A stretch of DNA of 38,383 nucleotides. Origin: Entamoeba invadens IP1. Its lineage: Eukaryota > Evosea > Mastigamoebida > Endamoebidae. The first letter of the stretch is position 1. Each line of letters opens with the position of its first letter. The DNA lies in the NCBI RefSeq assembly GCF_000330505.1, contig NW_004440248.1:6448-44830 (forward strand), given 5' to 3'. Below the pieces are notes generated by a model. The model was given only the letters and a program-made list of their open reading frames with translations. It did no database searches and was not told where the DNA came from. The translations under genes and the position numbers were made by a program. Positions 10,171 through 20,970 of this stretch are shown here, one piece after another.

Positions 10171-12592
10171 TCTACTTAAAGGGGCAGAAAAAAACCGATG
10201 TTGGAAAAAAAGCGATGTTGCCAAAATAATAGTAATTTAATAACACTTTTATAGTTAGTTGTATAGTTTATTTTTCCACTTTTCCGCAATTTGATTCAAA
10301 AAAACAAGGTTAACATAACTTAATTTCTTTTTTCGAAATGCCAAAAATCATTTTTGAGATTATACATTAATTTTTCTTGTAAATATAAGGTTGAATTTGC
10401 CGAAAGACAAAAGGGAAGCATAAAATAACGACTTCTAAACTGTTCTTTGAAGCAAGAAAAATATAAAAATTGGCTAAAAAAACAATAAAAAGATTTTAAA
10501 AGTTGATTAATGTTTTCAATATTATTTTTCCTTTTTAGCATAAATACAAAATCTTTTAATCAAAACCCCGTCAGTGTACTTTTTTTTCACACCCCTTAAC
10601 TTTAACTTTTAATTTTTTTACATGCTATTTATCGTTCATAAAACACAAACTCCACTATCTAATCAATTACATATCAAACAACTTAATAAACGTATCAATA
10701 TTCACGCTCTTTCAATGTAACAACTTTTCATTTCTTAGATCAAAGACCGACTGCACCTTTATTTCACACCCCCTCTTGATCGATTCCTCATTCGATCAGA
10801 AATGCAGTCCACGGCCAAACTTGAAAAACGTTCTTTCAAAAGCTACACCACACAAAGTTGAGTGCATCCATTCCCAGCCCTTTTTTGAGTCCCTGTCAAA
10901 CAAATGAAATACAGAGCTCCTTTTTATAATCAATTAATTTTTTGAAACTTTTTTCAAAAATCGAAGCAAAATCAAAAAACTGGAGAAAAAAAACAAAATA
11001 AAACGATTGTTTAATTAGAAACATCGAACATCGGTAATATTCCGTTTCATGTGTCCATTTGTTTTTTCCCTGTTTTTTAAATTTTTTGAACAAAACCTCA
11101 ACTTTTTGTGGCAAATATCATTTATGGTCAAAGTTTAATGGTTGTTTATAAAGAACTTGGTCAAACATCGGTTTTTGGTGTCGTTCATGGGAAAAAATAA
11201 AAAGACGGGGAAAATAGAGTGGGTTATCCGAAATGGAGGCAACCAAATCTTGGTGGTTAATAAAACAATAAAAATCGTGTTTTTTATGTTAAGTTAGTAA
11301 AATACTATTTGTATGCCGTGAAAAAACTCAATTGTTTTTTGTGTTTTTAATGGCATTTTATTATTTTTGTTCAGAATTTAGTGTTGATTGATTTGAGTTT
11401 GGTAATAAAAAGGTCAACATCGGTTTTAAGAAATGCTTATATTTTTTAAATTTCAACTCGGCAAAACGCAAATAATGTCCAATTTTAAGCAAAACTTTAT
11501 ATAAAATGGTAAAACATCGGGTTTTTCCGCCGTAATAAAGACTTGCCCAAAAGTGCATTTTATTAAAAAATTCTAGTTAAGTGTCGAAAAAATGACTTAA
11601 TTGATACTTATAACGTAATTAAATGCACAAACAGTCAATGCAAACACAACTGAAGAGCGCTCGGGCAAGTCTTTGAAATACCATTATTATAAAAATAAAA
11701 GATTATTTATTATAAGAGTATCTTGTGTATTAATATAGATTTCAAGTGTTATATTATCAAATATATCAAGCTATATTTTGGGTTTTTAGACCAATTGTTG
11801 ATAATCAAAAAACAAATAACTATTGTAGTTAATAAAAATACTATTAAATAATAAAAAATGTCTCGAAAAAAAATAAAAATTTGATAACTTAATATGTGCA
11901 AACTCTTATCAGTAAACCTTGCAGTCACTGAAACACTAACTTAACACGAAGCCAAATAATTACAAAATGAAGTGTTCGTTGTGTGTTATATAAATTAAAT
12001 CATTGATAAACTAACATGATTTAATATTTTAATAATTTAGTTTGTATAATTTAAACAATAGCTATTAATAATATAACATGGTTTATAAAAACAAACAAAA
12101 ATATATAAATGTGATTCTATTATGATATAATAATAATTTATTTCAAAAACTATTCATAATACTATATAGAATAAATATTTAATAATTTATAATAAAAATA
12201 TTATTAAATTATTCCAAATAACTGTTTTTGACCATTTTGGGCAAAATTATTTAAAGAAATAATTAGTAATTTAAATATTAAAATAAATCATTCAAAAATA
12301 ATGTTTAAAATTAAAGTTATTTATTATCATAATTTTTAATATTTTATTTTTATAAAAAAACATAAACTTTGTAAAAAAACTAAACAACAATGCGATAAAA
12401 TTTCATCGCAAAATAAAAAAACAAATCCATCGAAGCAAAATAATCGAAATAACACCAAAATTATTTAAACAATCACATAATAATTAACAAATCAATTTAA
12501 TTGTTAAAAACAACAATCAATAATTAACACAACTATTTTTGTTGAAATATATTCTAAAGTTTCAAATAAAATCAAAAATACACGTTTAATAA
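10171..12592. other. Long intergenic stretch with recurrent ACATCGG/CCGATGT motif
   Basis: No intact gene. Between about 10190 and 11525 the heptamer ACATCGG or its inverse occurs repeatedly (about 10193, 11027, 11165, 11415, 11512), with near matches at about 10211 and 11020, usually followed by a T run. Two similar direct blocks, each ending TTTCACACCCC, lie at about 10586 and 10762. On the minus strand, 10908-10800 has an open, tryptophan-containing stretch (DSKKGWEWMHSTLCGVAFER) that may be another gene scrap. 12386-12405 is a near-perfect palindrome (TGCGAT...ATCGCA). The rest, up to 12592, is plain AT-rich spacer. Confidence 0.4.
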
Positions 12593-12625
12593 TTGAATGT
12601 TTATAACAATATTTATTTTTCATCA

Positions 12626-14315
12626 ATGTCTCATAGCCCAATGATATCAAAACCTCCGAAAGTTAAACATGTGTATAAAACACAAGATGAAAAATTGCAA
12701 AGTTTAGTGAACACAATGAAAAAACCTTTACTACCACAGTATATTAATGTGATTGATTATTTAAAAGAAATCCCAGATATGATTATTTTTTTAAAGATCT
12801 TGAGATCAAAGTTAAATCCATGTCATTTGATTCTTTCCGTCAACAAGTACGTTATTGTTTAAAGGAATTGCCAGAAAATGTTTCAAAAATATTAAAAGAA
12901 AAAAATTGTCTTTTCCCATTGCACTTGACTATTTTTTCGGGACTTTCGAAAGAGTGTTCGTTGTCAAATCGACAAAATAAATAACGAAAATAAAACTGGT
13001 AAAAAACCCGAAAAAGGACGCAAAAGACTACTAAATGATGAAGAAATTATTGCGATACAAAACGCAATAAAAGATAGTAAGACAAAAAAGCAACAAGTGA
13101 AGAAGCAAGTTTTTTTATTCACGAAAATTTCGACAAAAATATTGGGTCCAAGCAATTGCACAAAATTATGACCCATATTCTAGATGTTGCACCAGTTATG
13201 GAAGCAAAACGGGCAGAAGTTACACCCGAGTCAATTTTGCAATATTACACCGAATTGAAAAAGAAAATTGATGGGTGCTGTTTTGAGCTTATTTTTAACC
13301 TCGATGAAGTTGGATTCGACCAATGGGTCGATTCTCATTCAAAAATTGTCTATGCAGAAGTTTCTAGAGGACAAGATGTGTTTAATGAAGTTGAAAGAGA
13401 ATGTTCCAGAACAAGTCTTTTGTGTTGTGGATGCCTCGATGGAACCAAAATGATTCCCCTTGTGGTAACAAAAAGACTTTCTCTGGAAGATGTTGCTATT
13501 ATATCCCTTAAAAGTCGGGCTTTAATAAGGACACAAAAATCAGGTGTTTTGAATACTGAATTATACACCCTCTGGTTAAAAAAAGTGTTCTTCCCGACAA
13601 TTAAGGCAAAAAGAGAACAAATGGGTGTGCGTGCCGATATGAAAGCTTTCCTAATTCTTGATGGTTTTTCAGGCCATTTTTCTGAAGAAATTCAAAATTT
13701 ATTTTTGGAAAATCATGTAGAAATGATCAAGGAGGTCCCCCACAGTTCCCATTTATGTCAACCAATGGACTTGGGAATATTCGGGAACCAAAAGAAATTT
13801 TTGGCTGACAAAAACAACTATCTTTGCCACAAATTCACTTTATTAAAAAAAGAAGGAAAAAATGTTGAAAAAAGTGGAAAATTGCTTCAAATAAATTCCC
13901 CAGAGTTCAAACAAGCAATGAAAAAATATATTAACATATCTTAAGAGAATAAATTAGAGAGCTAATCTATTCCTGGGAGTGTGTGACAAATGGAGACAAT
14001 GTCACGAGCTCTTTTAAACAAGCAGGAATATCATTTGTGCCACACACTCCCAGTGAAAGCGAGCTTCAGGAGATACAAAAGAAGTCGCCAAATTACAATA
14101 TTTCAGATTACATAACGGGGGTGGTAAAATTGGACATGAATGGGGCAAGAGAAGTCTGCAAATTCTTGGGTATGGCTGCAGAACCTAAATTTGTTGGAGC
14201 GACCAGAGTTGCTCTCGAAAATTATGAAGACAGGAAAAAACGTCTTCAACGTGAGAAACTCACCAACACCAAGAAGCAAAGTCAAGCCAAAAAACCTAGA
14301 AAACCCGAAAAATAA
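12626..14315 (+). pseudogene. pogo/Fot-like (DD35D) transposase pseudogene
   Basis: Transposase of the pogo branch of the Tc1/mariner superfamily (DDE_1 type). After a start near 12626 (MSHSPMISKPPKVKHV) the frame changes in a T run near 12785-12793. The next frame carries a CENP-B-like DNA-binding region (GRKRLLNDEEIIAIQNAI near 13015-13070). After another shift, near 13095, the main part (13156-13944) holds the catalytic core: FNLDEVGFDQW, LILDGFSGH and PHSSHLCQPMDLGIFG. There are 35 residues between the second and third Asp. A stop at 13942-13944 and a shift precede the C-terminal piece (13983-14315: WECVTNGDNV...SFKQAGISFVPHTPSE), which ends in a basic tail. Catalytic residues are preserved while the frame is broken at least four times. 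Terminal repeats were not found. Confidence 0.85.
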
Positions 14316-15210
14316 CTGCGGGTTTAAGTCTTATTTTTTGTCGCAAACCTTTTTCTATAATTAAATAAAGTATTTGTTATTTGTTAATTATATTAATATT
14401 ATTTAAAATAGTAATATTTCAATCTGAGTATTATATATTAAACACTCAACAATACCACCAATTCAAAAAATAAATTTGATCCATTATAAAATAAATAGTA
14501 TAAAAAAATAATATTTAATAATAAAGGTTTGATTTACAACAAAAATGGGTATAAAAAAGTTTCGAAAATCTGAAATCAAACAATCATTAAAACTCAGAAG
14601 AAAACGCGTTTGTTTATCATGATTTTGAACACTGTCAAATAATGAACTTGGGAAATTAAGAACTAAAAATAATGAGAAGGTCGTATATGCATACAAATAA
14701 TTATTATTCAACGACAATATATATATTTATTACTGTCCGGAATCACCAGAAGAGACGTTTGTTTTATTTAATAATGTTTAAGAGCATAGATTTCAAAATA
14801 ACAACTTAGGTTATTACAGCTGATTAGTTTATGAAAAGGAAAAGTTCCAAAAAGAAAAAACACAGAAAACAAAGTGATCAACAAATTACATCGTGATTAA
14901 TCGTAACTAACGAAAATATAAACCATCTCGTTAATTGTGTTAAACGAACTGTTAATTATACTTTGTTTAATTTGTACGGGTTTTGTCTCTATAAATCCAA
15001 CTATAAATACACTTTATAAATAGTTCAATGGGTTTCCCGATTATATTAAACAAATACATGTATTATATTATGTATTCTCCCTAATATAAATATATTATTA
15101 ACAACATATTCGAAACACTTCTAAATAATACTCAGGCAAAGCAAAAATGTTGGTTTTATTTTTTTAAAAGAGGAAAAAAACAAATAACAAAATAATAATT
15201 AAAAACCATT
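14316..15210. other. Intergenic AT-rich spacer
   Basis: I see no supported gene or repeat. The open stretch at 14484-14717 (minus strand) has random-like hydrophobic A/T-driven composition. Confidence 0.4.
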
Positions 15211-15253
15211 TTACCTATTGTTACCAACTTTATACAACATCGCTTTTTCCAAC

Positions 15254-15353
15254 NNNNNNNNNNNNNNNNNNNNNNNNNNNNNNNNNNNNNNNNNNNNNNN
15301 NNNNNNNNNNNNNNNNNNNNNNNNNNNNNNNNNNNNNNNNNNNNNNNNNNNNN
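15254..15353. other. Assembly gap (100 N)
   Basis: Exactly 100 undetermined bases, the conventional placeholder for a gap of unknown size. It adjoins a low-complexity T/G tract, which probably caused the assembly to break. Confidence 0.95.
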
Positions 15354-15477
15354 TTGTTTTTTGTTTTTTGTTTTTTTGTTTTTTTGTTTTTTTGTTTTTT
15401 TGTTTTTTTGTTTTTTTGTTTTTTTGTTTTTTTAATTTGTTTTTTTTTGTTTTTTTAATTTGTTTTTTTTGTTTTTC
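15354..15477. repeat. T-rich simple repeat (TTTTTTTG)n
   Basis: Tandem copies of an octamer of seven T and one G, slightly irregular at both ends. On the minus strand it translates to a lysine-rich run (KKQKNKK pattern) continuous with the degraded hAT frame. The tract may have expanded from a lysine-coding stretch of the transposase linker. The true length is unknown because the repeat runs into the N gap. Confidence 0.85.
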
Positions 15478-16640
15478 GTTCTTTTTTCTTTTTTTGTGTT
15501 TTTCAAACATTTTGTCAATATCAAAAAGATCGAGTATTTCAAAAATGTTTTTGTTTTCTACATTTGTTCCCAAAATAAATTTCGGATTGATTACTTCACA
15601 CAATTTCATAATACAAATAACAACATCACACACCGGGCATGTTTTATCCGAAGAAAGTGTATTATACATATTATCCAACTCTTTAGTAATCATAAATTGA
15701 ATCAACAATATCCCAATCTGTTTTCAACAGTGGACATTTTGTTCCCAGCCTTTGAATGTTTTTTATCATTTGTCTCAAATAGCCAAATACCCGAGCACAA
15801 CAATTAAATCGTGTCTGTAAAAATGTCTTATTTGTAGAGTATTTTTCATCACACGTCTCACAGTTAATTTAAAGTGTTTTTGACAATTCAGGAGACATTT
15901 GTGTTGATTTGGAAAACTTATTGAGAAATTTTAACAGAATTTTGAATTGTGGATATTTTTTGACGACATCTTTAAATAGCAAATTGGTTGTATGAACAAC
16001 ACACCCCAACTTATTCTCACAAAGAGAACCTAACATATTGTTATTTGTACCATTGTCAGTATTTATGGCAAATATATTTGTGATTATGTTATTTCTGTCT
16101 AATATCCGTTTTACTCCATTGCAAATAGCGGTGGATTTATATGTCTCAGTAAATTCACCAATTTCGAGTATTTGATTTATAGTCATGAAATCTTGAAAAG
16201 ATGATCTTAAAGTAACCACAATAAAAATCTTTCCGAGCTTTGACATCATATCAGTAGTGATATAAGTTTTTGAAGGAATGAGATTATCATCAATAAACTG
16301 TTTTTGAATATTTACTTCTTCTCGAAATAAACGCTCTAAATAGTGATCAACATTTTCACTTGATAAACTAAATATTTGGATTGAGTATTGTTATTAATTC
16401 GCTTAAAAAGTGATTTTGTGTTTGCGAAAAAGGTATATTTGCAGATATGAAAAATTTCATTAATAGTTTGACTTCCTTCCAAATTTCATCATCAATTTCT
16501 AAAGTGAATTTCATATCAAGTTCAGCTTCTTCAGCTAATATTTTTTCTTTATGAAATCTAAATAGATGTCTTGAAAGTGTGTAAGTACCTTTGCGTTTTC
16601 CTCCACAGAAAGATTTGCTATGACTGGACAAAAATTGCAT
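15478..16640 (-). pseudogene. Third hAT transposase pseudogene
   Basis: Read right to left: 16640-16368 encodes a BED-finger-like start (SKSFCGGKRKGTYTLSRHLF, then RFHKEK) and a helical region. 16249-15869 holds the RNase-H-like core, AINTDNGTNNNMLGSL followed by LGCVVHTTNLLFKDVV, the same D-x-G-x-N and C-x-x-H-x-x-NL motif pair as in the hAT copy at 1259-1687. A different frame at 15840-15690 gives TFLQTRFNCCARVFGYLRQM, the 'TRW' segment. The last part (15708-15490) dissolves into an acidic then lysine-rich linker at the simple repeat and gap. Several stops and frame changes disrupt it. The C-terminal dimerisation domain is not visible and may lie in the gap. Confidence 0.78.
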
Positions 16641-17224
16641 TTATACTAATGCATTTCTCCTATGATTTTGGTTATATATTTATAATACCATTTGTTTTCC
16701 AGAGACATAAACATCTTGTTTTTCATAGTTTTTGGGGGTTTGATTATTTTTATTATTAATATATTATTTTTATTGATTATAATTCATTTTTATTTTTAGA
16801 TGAACACAATAAATATAATAATATAATATTAAAATAACCAAATTTTATTATAAATTATAATATAATATAATTGTTATTTTATTTTGTTGTTTAATTAATT
16901 AGTATTTGTTATATTTATATATATATTTGATTGGACAATATAAAAATGGTTTAACCAAAAATCGGATTTGCCATTAACTTTAATATAAACATCTTTGTTT
17001 TTTTTCTTTTTAAATAAAGAACTTTTAATTATTTAATTGAGTTTGGTTTTGATTTTTTAATTTTTTAATTTTTCTTTAAAATTTTTATTTTTATTTTTAT
17101 TTTTATTTTTATTTTTATTTTTATTTTTATTTTTATTTTTATTTTTATTTTTATTTTTTATTCAATTTTTTAAATTAATGACAAAAAATAAATTGTGTTT
17201 ACACGTTCATAAATAAAAACATAA
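16641..17224. other. AT-rich spacer with hexamer repeat
   Basis: Only low-complexity sequence, including the (ATTTTT)n array listed separately. No gene seen. Confidence 0.5.
17081..17157. repeat. Tandem hexamer (ATTTTT)n, about 12-13 copies
   Basis: An almost perfect run of the hexamer ATTTTT; the last unit has an extra T. A microsatellite, possibly polymorphic between strains. Confidence 0.95.
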
Positions 17225-17428
17225 ATTGATGCGGCTTTATGGACTCAACAAGTTGTACAAATAGAGGTCCTAACGATTAATGGAGAAATTAACTTTGAGG
17301 GGCTTGTCAAAAATGCAACAAATGCAAATATTTTTTAAATTATTTGGGCGTGTAAAATCGGGCAGACAAAAAAAGTGTCCGTTCTGACTTCAACCACCAT
17401 TCAATTTTTTAAGTCAAGACTAGTTTAA
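17225..17428 (+). pseudogene. Unassigned coding relic with one in-frame stop
   Basis: One plus-strand frame runs from about 17225 to a TAA at 17426-17428, interrupted only by a TAA at 17336-17338. The first half reads DAALWTQQVVQIEVLTINGE, then INFEGLVKNATNANIF. The second half reads IIWACKIGQTKKVSVLTSTT, then IQFFKSRLV. The V/T/A/Q/G-rich, alternating-hydrophobic composition is unlike translated A/T spacer and suggests the beta-rich end of a former protein. I do not recognise the family, and no ATG or upstream part is evident. Confidence 0.4.
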
Positions 17429-18354
17429 TTTTATAAGTTTTTACTATTTTATATAAATTATTATAAAACATTATAAAATTGAATAATTTTGTTATTCTTA
17501 AACATCATTTCCCAAAAACGCAATTTCTATACCTTTTAAGTGTTAACAAACAAATTTAATACGATTTAACCGATTATTTTTTTCAATAGTATGTCATTTC
17601 AGTGATTTTAGCATTATTAAATTCAACAAAAAACATAATGTTTATCATTTACTTTGTTTTCAAAAATAAGTGATAGTATAATCAAAAAAAAAATAAATTG
17701 TTAGTGTAAATTGATTAAAATATTAAAAGCATTAATTATTCCACTCCTGTCAACAACAAATATCATATTATTATAACTTGGTTTATTTTTATTTTGATGT
17801 TTTTTAAAATTTTGAAAAATTGTTTTTTGAATTAAAATTATAAATAAAAGTTGTATTGTACATTGAAATTATTGTTAAAAACGATTATATAATGATTATT
17901 ATCTATTGCAAATATGATCCTTTTTGTGTTGTATTATAAAAGCTTTGACAAAATCAACACGCGTATTTAAATTCAACATTATTAAAAATATATTTTAATA
18001 CCCATCACTTGTATATATTACATATGTTTATGTTGTTTATGTTCATATTTTTATTAAGTACACATGAAGTTATGCATTTTTTAATAACTTAAACTTCATT
18101 ACAGTCATCATTTTTTTGTCAAATTTGATTCAAAATAAACTGTTCTATACAATAAACATTTATTAATATTTATTTGCTTTTTTAATTAATAATTAACGGT
18201 ATTCATATCACTTTGTGAAAACGATATTTATGAATTATTGTTGTTCAATTTTATCATTTTAAAACAGAATGTTTGTTTGACTTCTATGGCGCTTTCAACT
18301 TTCAATTTTCCAATTTTTGCGTTTACTTCCACAACTAAAACATTAATTAAAGTC
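17429..18354. other. AT-rich intergenic spacer
   Basis: No supported feature seen on either strand. Confidence 0.45.
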
Positions 18355-18528
18355 ACATACAGATGTAGTATTTAATCGGTGCCAAGAAATTAGAGGATTT
18401 ATTGATGTATAAATTCGGGTTTATTTTTTGTTTTTTTCTTGATATTTTTTTAATATGAAAATGGGTGCCAAACTTAATAAAATTCTTGAAAAAAATTCTG
18501 GCACCGCGTAAATACTCGATCTGTATGT
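18355..18528. mobile_element. 174-bp MITE with about 35-bp terminal inverted repeats
   Basis: The left end (from 18355: ACATACAGAT, then AGTATTTA, CGGTGCCA, GAA) and the inverse of the right end (ending at 18528) share the same ordered blocks across about 35 bp, with a few substitutions and a 1-base gap. A third GGTGCCA lies inside (about 18470). Size, absence of coding capacity and palindromic ends fit a miniature inverted-repeat transposable element. No clear target duplication is visible, so the superfamily is undetermined. Confidence 0.72.
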
Positions 18529-19016
18529 TTTTTATTATTACCAGCAAAGTTTGTAATAACATAATCAGATTTTTTTTAACAATATGATAAGGGATTTTTT
18601 ATAGATTCAAAATAAAAATTGCAAATGATAAATGTTTTTAAAAACCTTTTTGAAATATCATTTCCGATTATATGACTATATAAAATGTGACATTTTTATT
18701 TGAAAATAGCAATTAAAATTGACTAAATTGAATAATGTAACATGCCCTGTCAAGCAAAAAAAGTGTTATTGTTTTATTTAGTTTTTATGCTATAAGCATT
18801 ATTGTTGTTTGAAGAAAATAAAACGTTGTTTAATATAATTTAAATTATTATTTAAAAAATACCAAAAATTTAAAAATTATGTTTATTTATAAATAAAGTA
18901 AAATGTTGTTTTTTTATAAAATATAATGTGTTTAAATTAATTAATTTTATAAACAACAACAATTGAATATATGATTATTTTTGAATTTAGATTAATAAAT
19001 GAACCAATGAAATTAA
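18529..19016. other. AT-rich spacer, 3' flank of the minus-strand surface-protein gene
   Basis: No gene seen. TAATTA-like sequences just past the stop (19017) could serve as an Entamoeba poly(A) signal for the minus-strand gene. Confidence 0.4.
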
Positions 19017-19874
19017 TTAGATGAAAAATATAATTGCAATTGCAAATACGACACCTAATATCGGCACTACTGAATTTGTGTTAATTTCTTCTTCTGAATT
19101 TGGTTGTTTTGAATAATCTTCAGAGTCTTCAGACTTTTCTGGTTTGGGAGGAGTTACTTCATTTCTTTTCTTGTAACATTCTCCAGGTTTGATCACAATT
19201 TCACAATTATTAATATCAAATGTATCCAATTGAATTTTTATCCAGTGATTACCGATGTTGGTACATTTTTTATCTTCGATGCTGTATAACACTTGAGCAG
19301 TTTTGTCAGTAGGTAATTTGTCAAGCCATTCGCCTCTTATATGACTTTTATCGGTCTGATTTATTCTAAATCCAAAGTTCAAAACATTATTGGCACCACC
19401 AAACATATAGTTATAAAGTAAATCAGTTGTAGTCGCGCGAATATAATTTGTGACATAATTACCAGTGGGACAATTTGGTTTGTCGGTATCTGCAAGTATT
19501 TGTCCTATTATCGGTGTGGGTATATCCAACACATAATTGGCAGAAAACCCGTATCCAAGCACACCAAACCCATTACATATCCCACAATTTTTCCATATTG
19601 CTTCTTGGTTCATATATGTTTTTCTATATAGATCACATTCTGAATTGTCATATATACTCAATTCTTTACCTTGCATCATCATAGAGACGCCTGTTGTGAC
19701 AGTTAAACATTTTGTGCCAATATTACTTGGAACATTAAGTTCATACCCTTGGTTTCTTTCGGTTCCATATGTGCCTTTTATCCCGATTTTGAAATGCCAG
19801 TAGTAAGCAGGAAATGTGATGTTGTCAGGATAAACTGACAATGTTGCGGCTATAAACATAAAGAATGATATCAT
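19017..19874 (-). CDS. Secreted, probably GPI-anchored surface protein, unknown function
   Basis: 285 residues from the Met codon at 19874. I prefer this start over one 28 codons upstream because it places a signal peptide (MISFFMFIAATLSV) right at the N-terminus. The mature part has eight cysteines (including NCGIC), an even number that suits disulfide bonding, and sequons such as NIT and NQT. It then has a charged Pro/Ser/Glu stalk (PPKPEKSEDSEDYSKQ) and a C-terminal hydrophobic tail (NSVVPILGVVFAIAIIFFI) with nothing after it, as in GPI-attachment signals. It should therefore be exported and held at the plasma membrane. The general architecture resembles small GPI-linked Entamoeba surface proteins such as the Gal/GalNAc lectin light subunit, but I see no motif that proves membership. 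A tail-anchored type I membrane protein is the alternative. Confidence 0.8.
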   Translation of the reverse strand: MISFFMFIAATLSVYPDNITFPAYYWHFKIGIKGTYGTERNQGYELNVPSNIGTKCLTVTTGVSMMMQGKELSIYDNSECDLYRKTYMNQEAIWKNCGICNGFGVLGYGFSANYVLDIPTPIIGQILADTDKPNCPTGNYVTNYIRATTTDLLYNYMFGGANNVLNFGFRINQTDKSHIRGEWLDKLPTDKTAQVLYSIEDKKCTNIGNHWIKIQLDTFDINNCEIVIKPGECYKKRNEVTPPKPEKSEDSEDYSKQPNSEEEINTNSVVPILGVVFAIAIIFFI

Positions 19875-20116
19875 TGAATGTGAATCCAAAGTTTGGGTAC
19901 CTTTATATAATATAATCTTGTGTTCATAACAATTAAAATACAAAAAGAAATCATTCAAATTTACTCGACTCGTGAATAAACTGTTTTGTATATATAGAAA
20001 TTGTTGGAAATGTTGGATTTGTTTTAAAAGTTTTTCAAATGTTATTTTTAATTAAATGAAATTAAAAATACCTATTTATTTTATATTATTTTGATAAAAT
20101 TAGAAATTCATTAATA

Positions 20117-20218
20117 CATTTAAACATTTAAAAATTTAAAAATTTAAACATTTAAAAATTTAAAAATTTAAAAATTTAAAAATTTAAAAATTTAAAAATT
20201 TAAAAATTTAAAAATTTA
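20117..20218. repeat. Tandem octamer (AAAAATTT)n
   Basis: About a dozen copies of AAAAATTT; the first few carry a C variant (AACATTT). It lies upstream of the minus-strand surface-protein gene, about 240 bp from its start codon. A simple repeat with no evident function. Confidence 0.93.
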
Positions 20219-20709
20219 AGAATTGTTGATTTTTTGTTTATTTGAAAGCAGGTATTTTAAATCTAAACTGAAAATGTAAGTTATCAATAAATCAATCTTT
20301 ATAATTTGTTTGGCTAAATATTTGTATTTTTAAGAAACCCCCTTCTTCAGAAAAACAAATATAAAAATGTAATTATTCATATTACAAGGGTATAAAAAAC
20401 TTGGTTTTGTTTTCTTAATTGCTTAGATTTGATTTTGTAGATTTAATTATTATTAATATAATTCGATGTATGTCAATGTTTACCATGAAAACTGAAATGC
20501 TTTATAGAGACTTTTCTGTTCGAGGTGTTAATTTGTATCATACTTTTAATTATAATGTTATTATTTGGAACTATTAAAATGATTAATAGCGGTAAAAAAA
20601 CGTAAGCGGTTTTAACCTTTTCTGTATATATTATACATTTTTCTAACCGGCTTGTATTTAAAATAAAAAACCTTTTTGAATCCAAAAAACAGAAAAATTA
20701 AAATGTAAC
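20219..20709. other. Intergenic spacer
   Basis: No convincing gene. The open stretch at 20473-20685 (minus strand) has no recognisable motif and I do not call it. Confidence 0.4.
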
Positions 20710-20711
20710 TA

Positions 20712-20893
20712 CAGTAAAACCTCCCAAGAGCGGTCATGTGTGGTAATTTTGTTCTCTCAAGAGCGGGCATTTTTATCCAATCAAATTTTAATTACCATTC
20801 GATAGAGAACTCTATTTATAGTTTCAGTCTAAAAAATGCCCGCTCTTGAGAGAACCCGCTCTCCAGAGGTACCGCTTTTGGGAGGTTTTACTG
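20712..20893. mobile_element. 182-bp pogo/Tc1-mariner-type MITE with TA target duplication
   Basis: The ends are CAGTAAAACCTCCCAA on the left and its inverse on the right. The terminal repeat extends about 23 bp with one mismatch and is flanked on both sides by TA (20710-20711 and 20894-20895), the target duplication of the Tc1/mariner/pogo superfamily. CAGT-AAACCTC ends are widespread among pogo-like elements. A second inverted pair (CTCTCAAGAGCGGGCATTTT and its inverse) lies just inside, so most of the element can fold back on itself. It has no coding capacity and would need a transposase supplied in trans. Confidence 0.9.
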
Positions 20894-20970
20894 TATCACA
20901 TTATTATAAAACAGCTCTGTTAAAAAAATAATTATCAAATAACAAAGTTTTTACCAATCAATATCTCCAT

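Noticed and set aside
12386..12405. Near-palindrome TGCGAT...ATCGCA as a terminator or transposon end
   Set aside because: Short, and no second copy near the end of the pogo-like gene; probably chance.
13350..13568. Minus-strand and alternate-frame ORFs across the pogo-like transposase
   Set aside because: Shadows of the plus-strand frame that carries the catalytic motifs.
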